DNA of 64,000 nucleotides from Spirochaetaceae bacterium (lineage in GTDB: Bacteria; Spirochaetota; Spirochaetia; Treponematales; Breznakiellaceae): positions 1 through 64,000 of the forward strand of contig JAITKV010000038.1 of NCBI GenBank assembly GCA_031278215.1, written 5' to 3'. Positions 43,663 through 52,063 of this stretch are shown here, piece by piece. The notes under the pieces were generated by a model. That model had not been told where the DNA came from. It did no database searches and worked only from the letters and a program-made list of their open reading frames with translations. Position 1 is the first letter of the stretch; each line of letters opens with the position of its first letter. The position numbers were made by a program, and so were the translations under genes.

Positions 43663-45061
43663 GAATAATAAGCGGGTCCTTGTACTGCTCAAAATGAAAA
43701 AAGATCTCATAGTTTCTATCCGAAAGGATCCTGATTGTTTTTCCCAGGCATTCATACACCGGGTTGGAACCGATATCGGGAAAATACCGGGGCTTTAGGG
43801 GGGTAAAGGTACAGTTATTTCCGTCAAAGTAAAGCCGTCCGATCCGGGAAGGTATGGGCACCAGGAAAATAAGAAAGTCCGAATTTCTCCCCCCCACGGT
43901 GTAGGTGCTCCCTTTTTTTAGGGCGTGCACGTTTCGCCGCCCTATGGCCGTATTCTGTTCTTCCACAAAAATAGTCAGCATTGGCGGGTTGGTTAAAAAT
44001 TGACTGGAATCCTCTCTAAAATGATGATACCGGCGGTGGGGGCCCCTAAGGGACGCCTCCGCCTGCTGGCTTGCAAACTTATTAAGAAGTTCCGCGTTCC
44101 TGGCCGCCGTATCATCCGTGGAACTCGCCGCAGCTATTACCTTATTGGGAGAGGACTGAAGCCTGCGGGCTATCATAATAATGATAAAGGCCAGAATCAG
44201 GAGAAACAGCAGTCCGGCGGCAATCAGGAGAGGGGGTGAAAGGGAGTCGATAAAGAGCCCTATCCCTTCGGCGGGGTTTTGTCTTCCTCCGGTCCCGGAA
44301 TTTTCCGTACCGGGGTTTTTATTGCTTCCCGTATCCGCAGTTCCGGCGGGGTACAGCGGCGTATTCACCCCCGCGGCGCCGGGTGTCCCCGCGGCGCCGG
44401 ATGTCCCCGCGGCAACGGGTGTGCCAGCGGCGCCGGGTGTCCCCGCTGCGCCGGGTGTCCCGGCGGCGCCGGGTGCAGGGCCGGATGTCCCGGCGGCAAC
44501 GGATGTGCCAGCAGCGCCGGGCGTCCCCGCTGCAACGGGTGTCCCGGCGGCGCCGGGCCCCCTGGGATCCACCACCCGGTTAGCGGCAATCCGCAGGAAA
44601 AACAGATCCGCCCCGTTCGACCGGAACCGGCCCGCGGCGGCGTTTACCATAGGGCCGGAATCTTTGCCGCTTATCAAAAATACGGTCTTTGGCCGCCCCG
44701 CCGGCAGGGTTTTGACATACTGTTCCGCAAACTGCAGGGCCGCTTCGGGGTTCGAAGTATCTTCCAGCGGATAGAGCAGCCATATTCTGCTGCTGATATT
44801 TTCAATATCCGCCGGATCAAACACGGGCCGTGAAATTTCAACCCGGGGCTTCATTCCGAAGGAAATGAGGTGAAAGGTGTCGGAAAAATCCAGTTCATCC
44901 GCCAAAAAGCGGCCCGTCAGGTATGTCCCCACCTCGTAATAATGGGGAAGCATGTCCACGGAAGTATCAACCATAAGGATAAGGTCTTTACGCGGCTGGG
45001 CAAAAAGAGAAAAGGCCCCGCAAAAAATCAAAAATCCGCGGATAATCTTTTTCAAATTCAT
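43598..45061 (-). CDS. vWA-like, membrane-spanning protein with pentapeptide repeat and FHA-like domain
   Basis: 487 residues. After a signal peptide (about 1-21) comes a von Willebrand A-like domain (DLILMVDTSVDML with DxSxD in place of the DxSxS metal motif; TVFLISGKDSGPMV). A low-complexity stretch of about 12 AAGT(P/S)x pentapeptides follows (about residues 167-231). A single membrane helix lies near 275-297, and a C-terminal FHA-like domain (YTVGGRNSDFLIFL, IPSRIGRLYFDG) completes the protein. The topology suggests an external or periplasmic sensor joined to a cytoplasmic phospho-threonine-binding-like module. It lies 11 bp downstream of greA on the same strand. The partners are unknown. 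Confidence 0.7.
   Translation of the reverse strand: MNLKKIIRGFLIFCGAFSLFAQPRKDLILMVDTSVDMLPHYYEVGTYLTGRFLADELDFSDTFHLISFGMKPRVEISRPVFDPADIENISSRIWLLYPLEDTSNPEAALQFAEQYVKTLPAGRPKTVFLISGKDSGPMVNAAAGRFRSNGADLFFLRIAANRVVDPRGPGAAGTPVAAGTPGAAGTSVAAGTSGPAPGAAGTPGAAGTPGAAGTPVAAGTSGAAGTPGAAGVNTPLYPAGTADTGSNKNPGTENSGTGGRQNPAEGIGLFIDSLSPPLLIAAGLLFLLILAFIIIMIARRLQSSPNKVIAAASSTDDTAARNAELLNKFASQQAEASLRGPHRRYHHFREDSSQFLTNPPMLTIFVEEQNTAIGRRNVHALKKGSTYTVGGRNSDFLIFLVPIPSRIGRLYFDGNNCTFTPLKPRYFPDIGSNPVYECLGKTIRILSDRNYEIFFHFEQYKDPLIILNQLLHSISVPSAPDIPGSPA
44369..44560 (-). repeat. 15-bp tandem repeat (AAGTP pentapeptides)
   Basis: About 12 units of 15 bp, GC-rich, alternate GAAGTP, VAAGTP and related forms in the minus-strand protein. 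Units differ at few positions, so copy-number change by slippage is likely and preserves the frame. Confidence 0.88.
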
Positions 45062-45072
45062 ATACGGCTCCC

Positions 45073-47805
45073 TTATACAGGAATTTTTGCTATGCCCTTT
45101 ACAGTATACACGAATTTCTTATCCCGGTTGGTCTTATCGAAGAAAAATTCAAACTGTTCACCCTTTTTTTTGTTAAGCAGGGTGCTGCCAAACGGAGACA
45201 GATACGAAATAACACGGTTTTCCGGATCCGATTCCCAGGGGCCAAGGATTGTATATTCTTCGCTTTCCCCGGAATCCGCGTTTTCCAGAACCGCCCTGGT
45301 CCCGAAGGATATCCGGTCCGTATTAACCGTCGCGGGATCGAAAATCTGGGCCCGCTCGATCTCGTCCTTTAACTTCGCCACCGTGGAGTTAAGAATTTCC
45401 TGTTTTTCCTTCGCGGCCTTGTATTCGGCGTTCTCCCGCAGATCCCCCAAAGACAGGGCAAAGGCGATTTCTTTGGAATTGGCGGGCACTTCTTCGTCCA
45501 TAATATGGGCCAGCTGCCGCTGCTTTTCCTCGTACTTCGCGGCGGTAACCATAAGCCCCCGGGACACTTTCTTTTCCGTACCCCCGGTAAATTTAAAATG
45601 CGGATCCTTTTCCTGTATTATCGCCCGAAGTTTAAATTTATCCGCCGGATCAAGATCCTTTACATCCTCGATCAGGGTGTAGATCCTAAGCAGGGTATCC
45701 TCGTCGGCCTGCAGGATAAACGATTCAAGCAGTCCGTCCTTAAAAAGCAAGGTATAAACCTGTTTGTTTGTTTTACGATTTTCGGTTGTGTTCCGGTGGT
45801 TGTCGATATCCCGGTAGCTAATGTCCAGAATATAAATAAGGGTGATAATCATTTTTTCTTCGGTGATATGGGCGCCGGTAAACCACTGGGGATTCTTTAC
45901 ATTTTTGTAAAGCCAAACCACCGCTTCCCTGTAGTCCCGGTAATTTTCAAAACAATTCTGTATAAGCCCCACAAGCTTTTCCTCGTATCCTTCTTTTTCC
46001 AGGCTGTTAATAATCGAAGGCAGCATAGCATAGGGAAAAAGGCGTATATAAATATCGGGCCATTGATCCACCGTAAGCCGTATTTGAAGCAGGAATTCCT
46101 CCTTCAGCTTCGGATCCCGCAGGCCAAAAAACAATGCCGGCAGGTCTTCGATATTTTTAAAAATCTCTTCAAAATCACAGTTAAGGCTCTTGTCTAGGCG
46201 GGGATGCCTGCCGGCCATTTCTTTCACCACCAGGTACGAGGCAATAACCTGCTCGTTAACCTGGCTGTAGGACCGAAGATAACCGGTAAAATAATTAAAC
46301 ATCTCGTTAAAAAATTCAGAATCCAGTTCCGCTTCTTTTTTGGATTCAAAATCTCTAATCGTGGCAATGCGGTCAAAGAAATTTTTCTGGGCCTTAAATT
46401 CATTGTACAGTTTTTCTTCGATGCTAATGGGCCTGTCCCGGACGGTAAAGAGATCGATATTATCCTGGCTTACCCCAAAGGTGGAGTCGGTTTTAAGGAT
46501 GTCCCTGGCCTTGGCAATCCAGCCGGTCCATTCCCCCGCGGAAAGCACCGAGGGCGCCAGTTCCGCCTTGATCCGCTTAAGATCGCAAAGGTTGTCAAAA
46601 CTGCGAATTACCGTTTTAAGGGCCCAGGCATGTTCATTTTTTACCCGCTCGTGGAGCTTTTCTTTTTTCCAAGTGGCCTTAAGCACCCAGATGTGGTTCC
46701 GCGAAAGGGTTTGCAGGGCGTTTACCGCCATTTTAAGGGACATGGCGTGTCCCCGTTTTTTTGCAAAGTCCACCACAATTTCGTCCCCCTGCATGGACGA
46801 AATCCGCCCCACCCCCCAGGTGCGATGGAATACAAAGTTTCCCGTATCAAAGGCGATGTGTTTTTCAAAGTCGGTAATCGCTTCCTGCACATTGCGCCAG
46901 TTTTGGCTTAGATTCGACAGCCGGATATATTCCTCCAACTGGCTGTGGTCCGCATATTTAAGGCGAAAACATTCGGTAATTTCCTTGCGGGCCAAAGAAT
47001 CCCGTTCGTTGTACTGTAGAATAAGTTTTAAAAGTCCTATGGCGGTATCAATATCGCCCCGTTTTTTACAGGACGCAAATACGTCTTGAAGCAGCAACGC
47101 GGCCTTGTCGCCGCTGATGTTCTTGGCTATCCGTTTTTCGACATGAAGAAAAAAGTCTATGTCCTCAGGGCAATATTCAATAAGTTTAGTCCAGATTTCC
47201 CTAACGTTGGTAAAAAGCCCCTTGTTGATATAACGGTGCAGGGTTTTTTTATAATAATCCACCGCGGTTTCTATGTTCCCCAGTTTTTCATAGTGTTCCG
47301 CCAGGGCCTTGGCTATGTCCGCCTCTTCGTAATCAACTTTTACAAGCCGCTCCCAAATGCCGGTTATAAGTTCTTCTTCATTTTCGTTTTTATAACATTC
47401 CGCCAGGGTCCGCAGGGCAAATTTGGATTCCCCGTAATCAAGGATCCGTTCGCACAGGTATTGCACGATGCCCCATTTCCGGTTGTCCACAAAGATAGTA
47501 ACCAGGTTAACCAGCACCGCGTCGTCAATAAGCTGCCGGGACAGGGCGATCATCCCCGAAAGGTACAGGGCGATAATGCTGTTTTTGGTATGGATTAAGT
47601 GCTTGTCGCACAGTCGTTTTAGATCGTCGTAGGAATTTCCCGCCCTGGCTTCTTTTAAAAGCACGTCCAGTTCTTTAAACTGACCGGTGGAGTAGTTGCT
47701 TAAAGCCGCCCGGGTCCACTTTTCCTCGTTAAGCATTTCTTGGATTTTTTTTAAAAGCGGTGAAGCAACAGCCGGTTCCGCCTGGATTTCAGCAATATCT
47801 GCCAT
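45073..47805 (-). CDS. greA: Transcript cleavage factor GreA with long helical N-terminal extension
   Basis: 910 residues; ordinary GreA is about 160. The C-terminal 160 residues are GreA: the coiled coil (about 750-830) with the acidic tip GDLRENAEYKAAKEKQ near residue 784, then the FKBP-like domain (YTILGPWESDP...ISYLSPFGSTLLNKKKGEQFEF). The first 740 residues are alpha-helical repeats of TPR type (AKALAEHYEKLGNIETAVDYYKK). GreA rescues backtracked RNA polymerase. The extension is shared by treponemes as far as I recall; its role is unknown. AGGAG precedes the ATG. It follows the TPR protein at 48806 and precedes the vWA gene. Confidence 0.9.
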   Translation of the reverse strand: MADIAEIQAEPAVASPLLKKIQEMLNEEKWTRAALSNYSTGQFKELDVLLKEARAGNSYDDLKRLCDKHLIHTKNSIIALYLSGMIALSRQLIDDAVLVNLVTIFVDNRKWGIVQYLCERILDYGESKFALRTLAECYKNENEEELITGIWERLVKVDYEEADIAKALAEHYEKLGNIETAVDYYKKTLHRYINKGLFTNVREIWTKLIEYCPEDIDFFLHVEKRIAKNISGDKAALLLQDVFASCKKRGDIDTAIGLLKLILQYNERDSLARKEITECFRLKYADHSQLEEYIRLSNLSQNWRNVQEAITDFEKHIAFDTGNFVFHRTWGVGRISSMQGDEIVVDFAKKRGHAMSLKMAVNALQTLSRNHIWVLKATWKKEKLHERVKNEHAWALKTVIRSFDNLCDLKRIKAELAPSVLSAGEWTGWIAKARDILKTDSTFGVSQDNIDLFTVRDRPISIEEKLYNEFKAQKNFFDRIATIRDFESKKEAELDSEFFNEMFNYFTGYLRSYSQVNEQVIASYLVVKEMAGRHPRLDKSLNCDFEEIFKNIEDLPALFFGLRDPKLKEEFLLQIRLTVDQWPDIYIRLFPYAMLPSIINSLEKEGYEEKLVGLIQNCFENYRDYREAVVWLYKNVKNPQWFTGAHITEEKMIITLIYILDISYRDIDNHRNTTENRKTNKQVYTLLFKDGLLESFILQADEDTLLRIYTLIEDVKDLDPADKFKLRAIIQEKDPHFKFTGGTEKKVSRGLMVTAAKYEEKQRQLAHIMDEEVPANSKEIAFALSLGDLRENAEYKAAKEKQEILNSTVAKLKDEIERAQIFDPATVNTDRISFGTRAVLENADSGESEEYTILGPWESDPENRVISYLSPFGSTLLNKKKGEQFEFFFDKTNRDKKFVYTVKGIAKIPV

Positions 47806-47861
47806 GCTCGTCTCCTAAGTAAAAGTATTCCCCTATAAGCTGCGGGTTTTTAAGGACCCCC

Positions 47862-48806
47862 TTAATTTCGATACCGTTCATAAATGGCCGGATCGGTTAT
47901 TTTTATCTTTAACATAGTTTCTTCAATAAGAGCCGGATCGGCCTGGACGTTTTCGTAGTGGTCGATAAGCCACAGGTACCGGTTGATTAACCGGGGAATT
48001 AAAAGCCCCGTTTTACCGGCGTCCCCCCGGATCTCGTTCTCCAGGGTAAAAATTGACTGCTTAAGCCTTCCCAATTCGGCAAGCTTTAATTCCCGGTTTA
48101 CCGAAAAAACCCCAAAAAGGGCTCCGTAAATAGGGATCCATTCCAGCAGTTCCTCGCCCTCATAGCCCATTTCCCGCACCCGGTTCGCCAGGCGCAAGAT
48201 CAGCTCCGAATCCATGTTTCTAAGCTCTATCCCCTGGGGATCAAGAAAAAAAGCTTCCCGAAACAGGGCCTTGGCGGCCCGGGGTTCTTCAAGCAGGGCG
48301 TTTACGTCCGCCAGTTCCGAAAGGGTCTCTCCATCGTCCCGCTTAAACCGGGCCGCCTGTTCCAGGTATTTAAGGGCTTCGACAAAATTACCCACCCCCT
48401 TGTAACAACGCCCCGCTTGAAGCAGCAGGGCCGGGTCGTACCGGTTCTCCTCCTCCCCCAGAATATCCCCAAAGAACCCCAGGGCCGTTGAAAATACAAA
48501 ATGCTTAACCGCATAAAGACAGGAATCGAATTTCCGATCTTCTCCGATGCGGTCCAGGAAGCTGTAAAAGCTCCTCCACTGGGAAAGGATAAAGCCGCCC
48601 CGGTCATAGGAATCCCGGACCTCGGACAGTTTTTTTAGCCGTTCCATCCACCAGGAAAGACATTTTAGAGCGTAGACAACCTCCGGATGCTCAAAATTGA
48701 TCTTGAGGGCCTCGTTTAACGCAAGTTTTGCCCCCTCGGCGTCCGAGCTTTTAAGGCTGCCATAGGCTTTCTGAATAAGCCTTTCTACAGATTTTTCAGC
48801 GTCCAT
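47862..48806 (-). CDS. Cytoplasmic TPR-like protein
   Basis: 314 residues without signal peptide. Helical repeats: AYGSLKSSDAEGAKLALNEALKINFEHPEV and LLQAGRCYKGVGNFVEALKYLEQAARFKRDD are clear TPR units; the C-terminal third is helical. It lies 56 bp upstream of greA on the same strand, so it may cooperate with the TPR-like extension of GreA. A promoter (TTGTAA, 16 bp, TATAAT, minus strand, -10 at 48819-48824) leaves a leader of only about six bases. Confidence 0.75.
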   Translation of the reverse strand: MDAEKSVERLIQKAYGSLKSSDAEGAKLALNEALKINFEHPEVVYALKCLSWWMERLKKLSEVRDSYDRGGFILSQWRSFYSFLDRIGEDRKFDSCLYAVKHFVFSTALGFFGDILGEEENRYDPALLLQAGRCYKGVGNFVEALKYLEQAARFKRDDGETLSELADVNALLEEPRAAKALFREAFFLDPQGIELRNMDSELILRLANRVREMGYEGEELLEWIPIYGALFGVFSVNRELKLAELGRLKQSIFTLENEIRGDAGKTGLLIPRLINRYLWLIDHYENVQADPALIEETMLKIKITDPAIYERYRN

Positions 48807-48818
48807 TACCGCCTTTTT

Positions 48819-48846
48819 ATTATACTATTATTTACATTCTTTACAA
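48819..48846 (-). promoter_or_regulatory. Promoter of the TPR-greA-vWA operon
   Basis: On the minus strand TTGTAA (48841-48846) and TATAAT (48819-48824) are separated by 16 bp. The predicted start of transcription is about 6 nt before the ATG at 48806. Confidence 0.6.
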
Positions 48847-48918
48847 GAGGGGTCCATGACGGTAAAATCCCTATAGAAATGGGCCGGTATTACCGAAAAT
48901 CGTAATGGAGGGGTGGTA

Positions 48919-49884
48919 ATGATACAAAAAATGCCCATGGCGTTCCTGACGCTTTTATTTTTTTGGGGGTCCGGGCCGGGTTTTACCCAGGGCCGCCCTA
49001 CGTCGCCGGAAGAACTCCTTAAAACGGGGATTAGTTTTTACGGCGAGGGAAAATTTGACCAGTCGCTTACCCTGCTGCGCCTTATAGGCCCCGAAACCGG
49101 CGGCGCCCTCTATGCCGAAACCCTGTACTGGACGTCCCTGGCGGAACTTTCGTCGGGACGCTACGACGAAGCCCTGGCGGATCTGGAAAAGCTGGAAAAG
49201 GCGGGGGGGGATCGGAGCGGCGAAATTCCCTACCACCGGGGCCGGTGTTACTTTTACCAGGGCCGGTACAAGGAAGCCCTGCTTGCTTTTACGGATTCCA
49301 TGGAGGGGCTGGAAGAACAGGATCCCCGCAAGGCTGCTTCTTATTACTGGATGGGGGAATCTCTCTTTGCCCTGGGTCAGTTGGACGGCGCGGCGGACGT
49401 CTTCTCGCTGGTGGTGGAAAAATACCCCTCCAGTGTAAAGTACGAAGCCGCATCGTACCGGCTGGATCTGATTAACCAGAAAAAAATAGAAACCGAACTT
49501 CTTGGCATTTTAAAGTGGAGCCATGAAGAATCGCTTAAGACCTTGGAAGAATACCAGACCCGGGAAAAAACCTATGACCAGGCCATTGTTATCTACCAGC
49601 AGAAGGTGGCGGAGATGCTGGCGGGCGCCGGGACGGCCGTGGCGGAATCCGACACGGCCTATAAAAGCAGGCTCGCCGAAGCCGAAATACGGATCGCGGC
49701 GCTGGAAGCAAGCTTAAACGAAGCCAACGCGGCCCTTATCGAACTTCAGGGCAGCGGGGTGTCCTTTTCCGGTTTAGGCCCCCTCACGGAAACTGAACGG
49801 GCCTTAAAGCTTATGGAACTAAAGGCCGCGGCCCTGGAACTAATCAACGCCCTGAACAAAAGGCTTACCGGAGACGAAATATGA
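48919..49884 (+). CDS. Secreted TPR protein
   Basis: 321 residues from the ATG at 48919, with GGAGGGG at 48907-48913 (an in-frame GTG at 48913 is less likely). A signal peptide ends near TQG (residue about 24). TPR/Tol-Pal-system-like repeats follow (LLKTGISFYGEGKFDQSLTLL; IPYHRGRCYFYQGRYKEALLAF; ASYYWMGESLFALGQLDGAADVF), then a coiled coil (AEAEIRIAALEASLNEANAAL). It is probably periplasmic, a scaffold for an envelope complex with the next two genes. It overlaps the following gene by 4 bp. Confidence 0.78.
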   Translation: MIQKMPMAFLTLLFFWGSGPGFTQGRPTSPEELLKTGISFYGEGKFDQSLTLLRLIGPETGGALYAETLYWTSLAELSSGRYDEALADLEKLEKAGGDRSGEIPYHRGRCYFYQGRYKEALLAFTDSMEGLEEQDPRKAASYYWMGESLFALGQLDGAADVFSLVVEKYPSSVKYEAASYRLDLINQKKIETELLGILKWSHEESLKTLEEYQTREKTYDQAIVIYQQKVAEMLAGAGTAVAESDTAYKSRLAEAEIRIAALEASLNEANAALIELQGSGVSFSGLGPLTETERALKLMELKAAALELINALNKRLTGDEI

Positions 49885-50909
49885 AAAAAATACTCCTGGC
49901 ATGTATGGTCCTCTGCGCATTTTCTTTCTCCGCGGGGGCCGCGGAATATACCGACGGAAGAATCCGGCTGGTCATCAACGAAAACACCGGCCGCTTTTCC
50001 CTGTACTTTATGACCGACATTGCCCGGGAACGGTATTTTCCTTTTTTTGTGGATCGGGATCCACGGACCAGTTTTCTTGCCCTGATGGTGAATAACAGAA
50101 ACTACCGGATGGGGGAATCCTTCTCCTTTAAAACCAGGCTTGGGGGCACTCCGTCAAATCCGGTGCTGATCTTTGAATCTTCGTTTCTTACGGTGACCGA
50201 AGAATTTTCCTTTGTGCGGACCGGCTCCTCTTCCCTTACTAACGGCATCCGGCTTACCATAAGCATCACCAACAGAGGAGAGCGGCCTGTAGAAGCGGGG
50301 GCCCGGCTTCTTATCGACACCACCCTGGGAGAAGAAGGCTCTTCCCATTTTATCACCGATCGGCGCCAGATACATTCCGAAGCGGTGATCGACGCTTCGT
50401 CCGGGGACAGTTACTGGATTTCTAAAAACGACCAGCTTGCCCTTATGGGAAGCGTGGATGCTCAAAACCTAAGCCGGCCCGATTTTATCCATCTGGCCAA
50501 TTGGAAACGGCTTAACGACACCCCGTGGAAGATCCCCTTTATATCCGGAAGAAATTTTAATTTTCTGCCCTATTCCATTAACGATTCCGCGGTGTGCTAT
50601 TACTATGAACCGGCGGTAATTAGCCCGGGGGCTTCCCGAATCATCTCCATCGTGCTTGCGTCGGAGGATGAAAACGGCTTTGCCGTCAACAACACCGTCC
50701 CCGACGATCTGTCCCAGCTTATCCAAAGCAGCGCCAAGTTTGAAGGAGAGGACCTTCGGGAGTCGATAAAAACCGACCTTATCACACTGCGGGACATGGT
50801 AACCAGGCTGGATACGTACTTGTCCTCCGGTATTTCGGCGCCGGATGACGAACTGGCCGCGATAGGGCTGCTTATCTCCAAGATTAAATCCAAATACGGA
50901 ATTCCCTAA
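49881..50909 (+). CDS. Secreted beta-rich protein of unknown function
   Basis: 342 residues. A signal peptide (MKKILLACMVLCAFSFSAGA) leads a beta-rich region (YTDGRIRLVINENTGRFSLYF; IRLTISITNRGERPVEAGARLLIDT) with the look of an immunoglobulin-like or galactose-mutarotase-like sandwich. A short C-terminal helical part follows (LRDMVTRLDTYLSS). No catalytic motif is recognised. It is between two TPR genes in one operon, suggesting a periplasmic complex. Confidence 0.7.
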   Translation: MKKILLACMVLCAFSFSAGAAEYTDGRIRLVINENTGRFSLYFMTDIARERYFPFFVDRDPRTSFLALMVNNRNYRMGESFSFKTRLGGTPSNPVLIFESSFLTVTEEFSFVRTGSSSLTNGIRLTISITNRGERPVEAGARLLIDTTLGEEGSSHFITDRRQIHSEAVIDASSGDSYWISKNDQLALMGSVDAQNLSRPDFIHLANWKRLNDTPWKIPFISGRNFNFLPYSINDSAVCYYYEPAVISPGASRIISIVLASEDENGFAVNNTVPDDLSQLIQSSAKFEGEDLRESIKTDLITLRDMVTRLDTYLSSGISAPDDELAAIGLLISKIKSKYGIP

Positions 50910-50913
50910 TTTC

Positions 50914-52008
50914 ATGGCAGCGGATCCCGTATTAAAAAAAGCCATTATTCTTTCCCGGCGGAAAAAATACGACGCCGCCATTAAAATGCTGGAAGCAGAA
51001 GTATTCCGGTACCAGGATTCGTTTAACTATTACTACGTCCTGGGTACAAGCTGCCTCTATGCGGGGGATTTCGGCGGGGCCTTTACGTATTTTAACCGGG
51101 CAAAGAATATTAAAATGCGGGATCCCCGGACTCTGCTGGCCCTGGCGGTTCTTTTTTTACGGCGGGGCGAAACGGATAAGGCCCTGGATCTGTATCTGGA
51201 TGTGCAGGATCTGGATCCGGATAATCCTACCTCCAGGCGGGCCCTGGCAATAATACGCCGGCACGGCGGCACCGAATCCCTGGAAACCTGGCTTGAAAAG
51301 GGAAAGCTTATTTCCCTGTATCCGCCTCTTCCCAAGGCGGGGCTTTCGTTTAACCCCTTTCCCCTGGCCCTGGTCCTGGGCGCCGCCGCCCTGGGAACGG
51401 GTGTTTTTCTGGGGATGCAAAGGATCCCCGTGGAACACCGGGGAGGACTGGACCAAAGCGCCCTGGAAGACGAAGAAGAAAAAAATCCGGTAGAAACAGA
51501 GGCAGGGGGGTCCTACCAGTACATCCTTACCGGGGACCAGGTAATTTCATATTATACCAACGCCCGCAAATTCTTTACCCAGTACCGGGACGAGGCGGCA
51601 AAGCGGGAACTGAACCGTCTGTTAGAATCCAACGCTTCGGCGGCGGTTAAAAACAAAGCCCGGCTCCTTATGGGGTATACCGTCGCTCCGGGTTTTGACA
51701 CCTTAAAGGATCGGTTTAGTTATGAAGAAGTTTTTAAGGAACCGGCCCTATACCGGGACTGCTATGTACTGTGGCGCGGTACGGCGGCTAATCTGGAAAA
51801 CAAGCCCGATAAAACTTCCTTTGATTTGCTGGTGGGCTACGACGGCAGACAAGTTCTGGAAGGGATAGTACCGGTGGAACTGCATTTTCCCGCGGCCATA
51901 CAGGGCGCCGCGCCCCTGGAGGTCCTGGGTCAGATTATTCTTCTGCCGGGAAATGCACGAAAGTTTATGCTTGCAGGGGCCTCCGTACACCAGGCCCCGG
52001 AGTACTAA
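50914..52008 (+). CDS. TPR protein with one membrane segment
   Basis: 364 residues. Three TPR-like units at the N-terminus (AIILSRRKKYDAAIKMLEAEVF; YYVLGTSCLYAGDFGGAFTYFNRA; LLALAVLFLRRGETDKALDLYLDV), a hydrophobic helix near residues 147-168 (FPLALVLGAAALGTGVFLG) and a soluble C-terminal domain. The TPR part is expected on the cytoplasmic side, linking to the exported products of the two preceding genes. It is 4 bp after the preceding stop. Confidence 0.75.
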   Translation: MAADPVLKKAIILSRRKKYDAAIKMLEAEVFRYQDSFNYYYVLGTSCLYAGDFGGAFTYFNRAKNIKMRDPRTLLALAVLFLRRGETDKALDLYLDVQDLDPDNPTSRRALAIIRRHGGTESLETWLEKGKLISLYPPLPKAGLSFNPFPLALVLGAAALGTGVFLGMQRIPVEHRGGLDQSALEDEEEKNPVETEAGGSYQYILTGDQVISYYTNARKFFTQYRDEAAKRELNRLLESNASAAVKNKARLLMGYTVAPGFDTLKDRFSYEEVFKEPALYRDCYVLWRGTAANLENKPDKTSFDLLVGYDGRQVLEGIVPVELHFPAAIQGAAPLEVLGQIILLPGNARKFMLAGASVHQAPEY

Positions 52009-52019
52009 CAGGAATGCCG

Positions 52020-52058
52020 CGGGGCTGTCCGGAAAGTTTGTTACTTCCCGCAGCCCCG
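52020..52058. terminator. Possible stem-loop between convergent genes
   Basis: CGGGGCTG (52020-52027) pairs with CAGCCCCG (52051-52058) around a 23-nt loop, between two convergent stop codons. There is no T-run, so it is a weak candidate for a factor-independent terminator. Confidence 0.3.
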
Positions 52059-52063
52059 AATAG

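Noticed and set aside
44181-44833. Plus-strand frames opposite the vWA gene
   Set aside because: They run antisense to the GC-rich pentapeptide repeat and show only repeat-derived composition.
45505-47598. Several plus-strand frames of 170-250 codons opposite greA
   Set aside because: The minus-strand frame encodes a clear GreA with helical repeats; the plus frames lack family features and ribosome binding sites.
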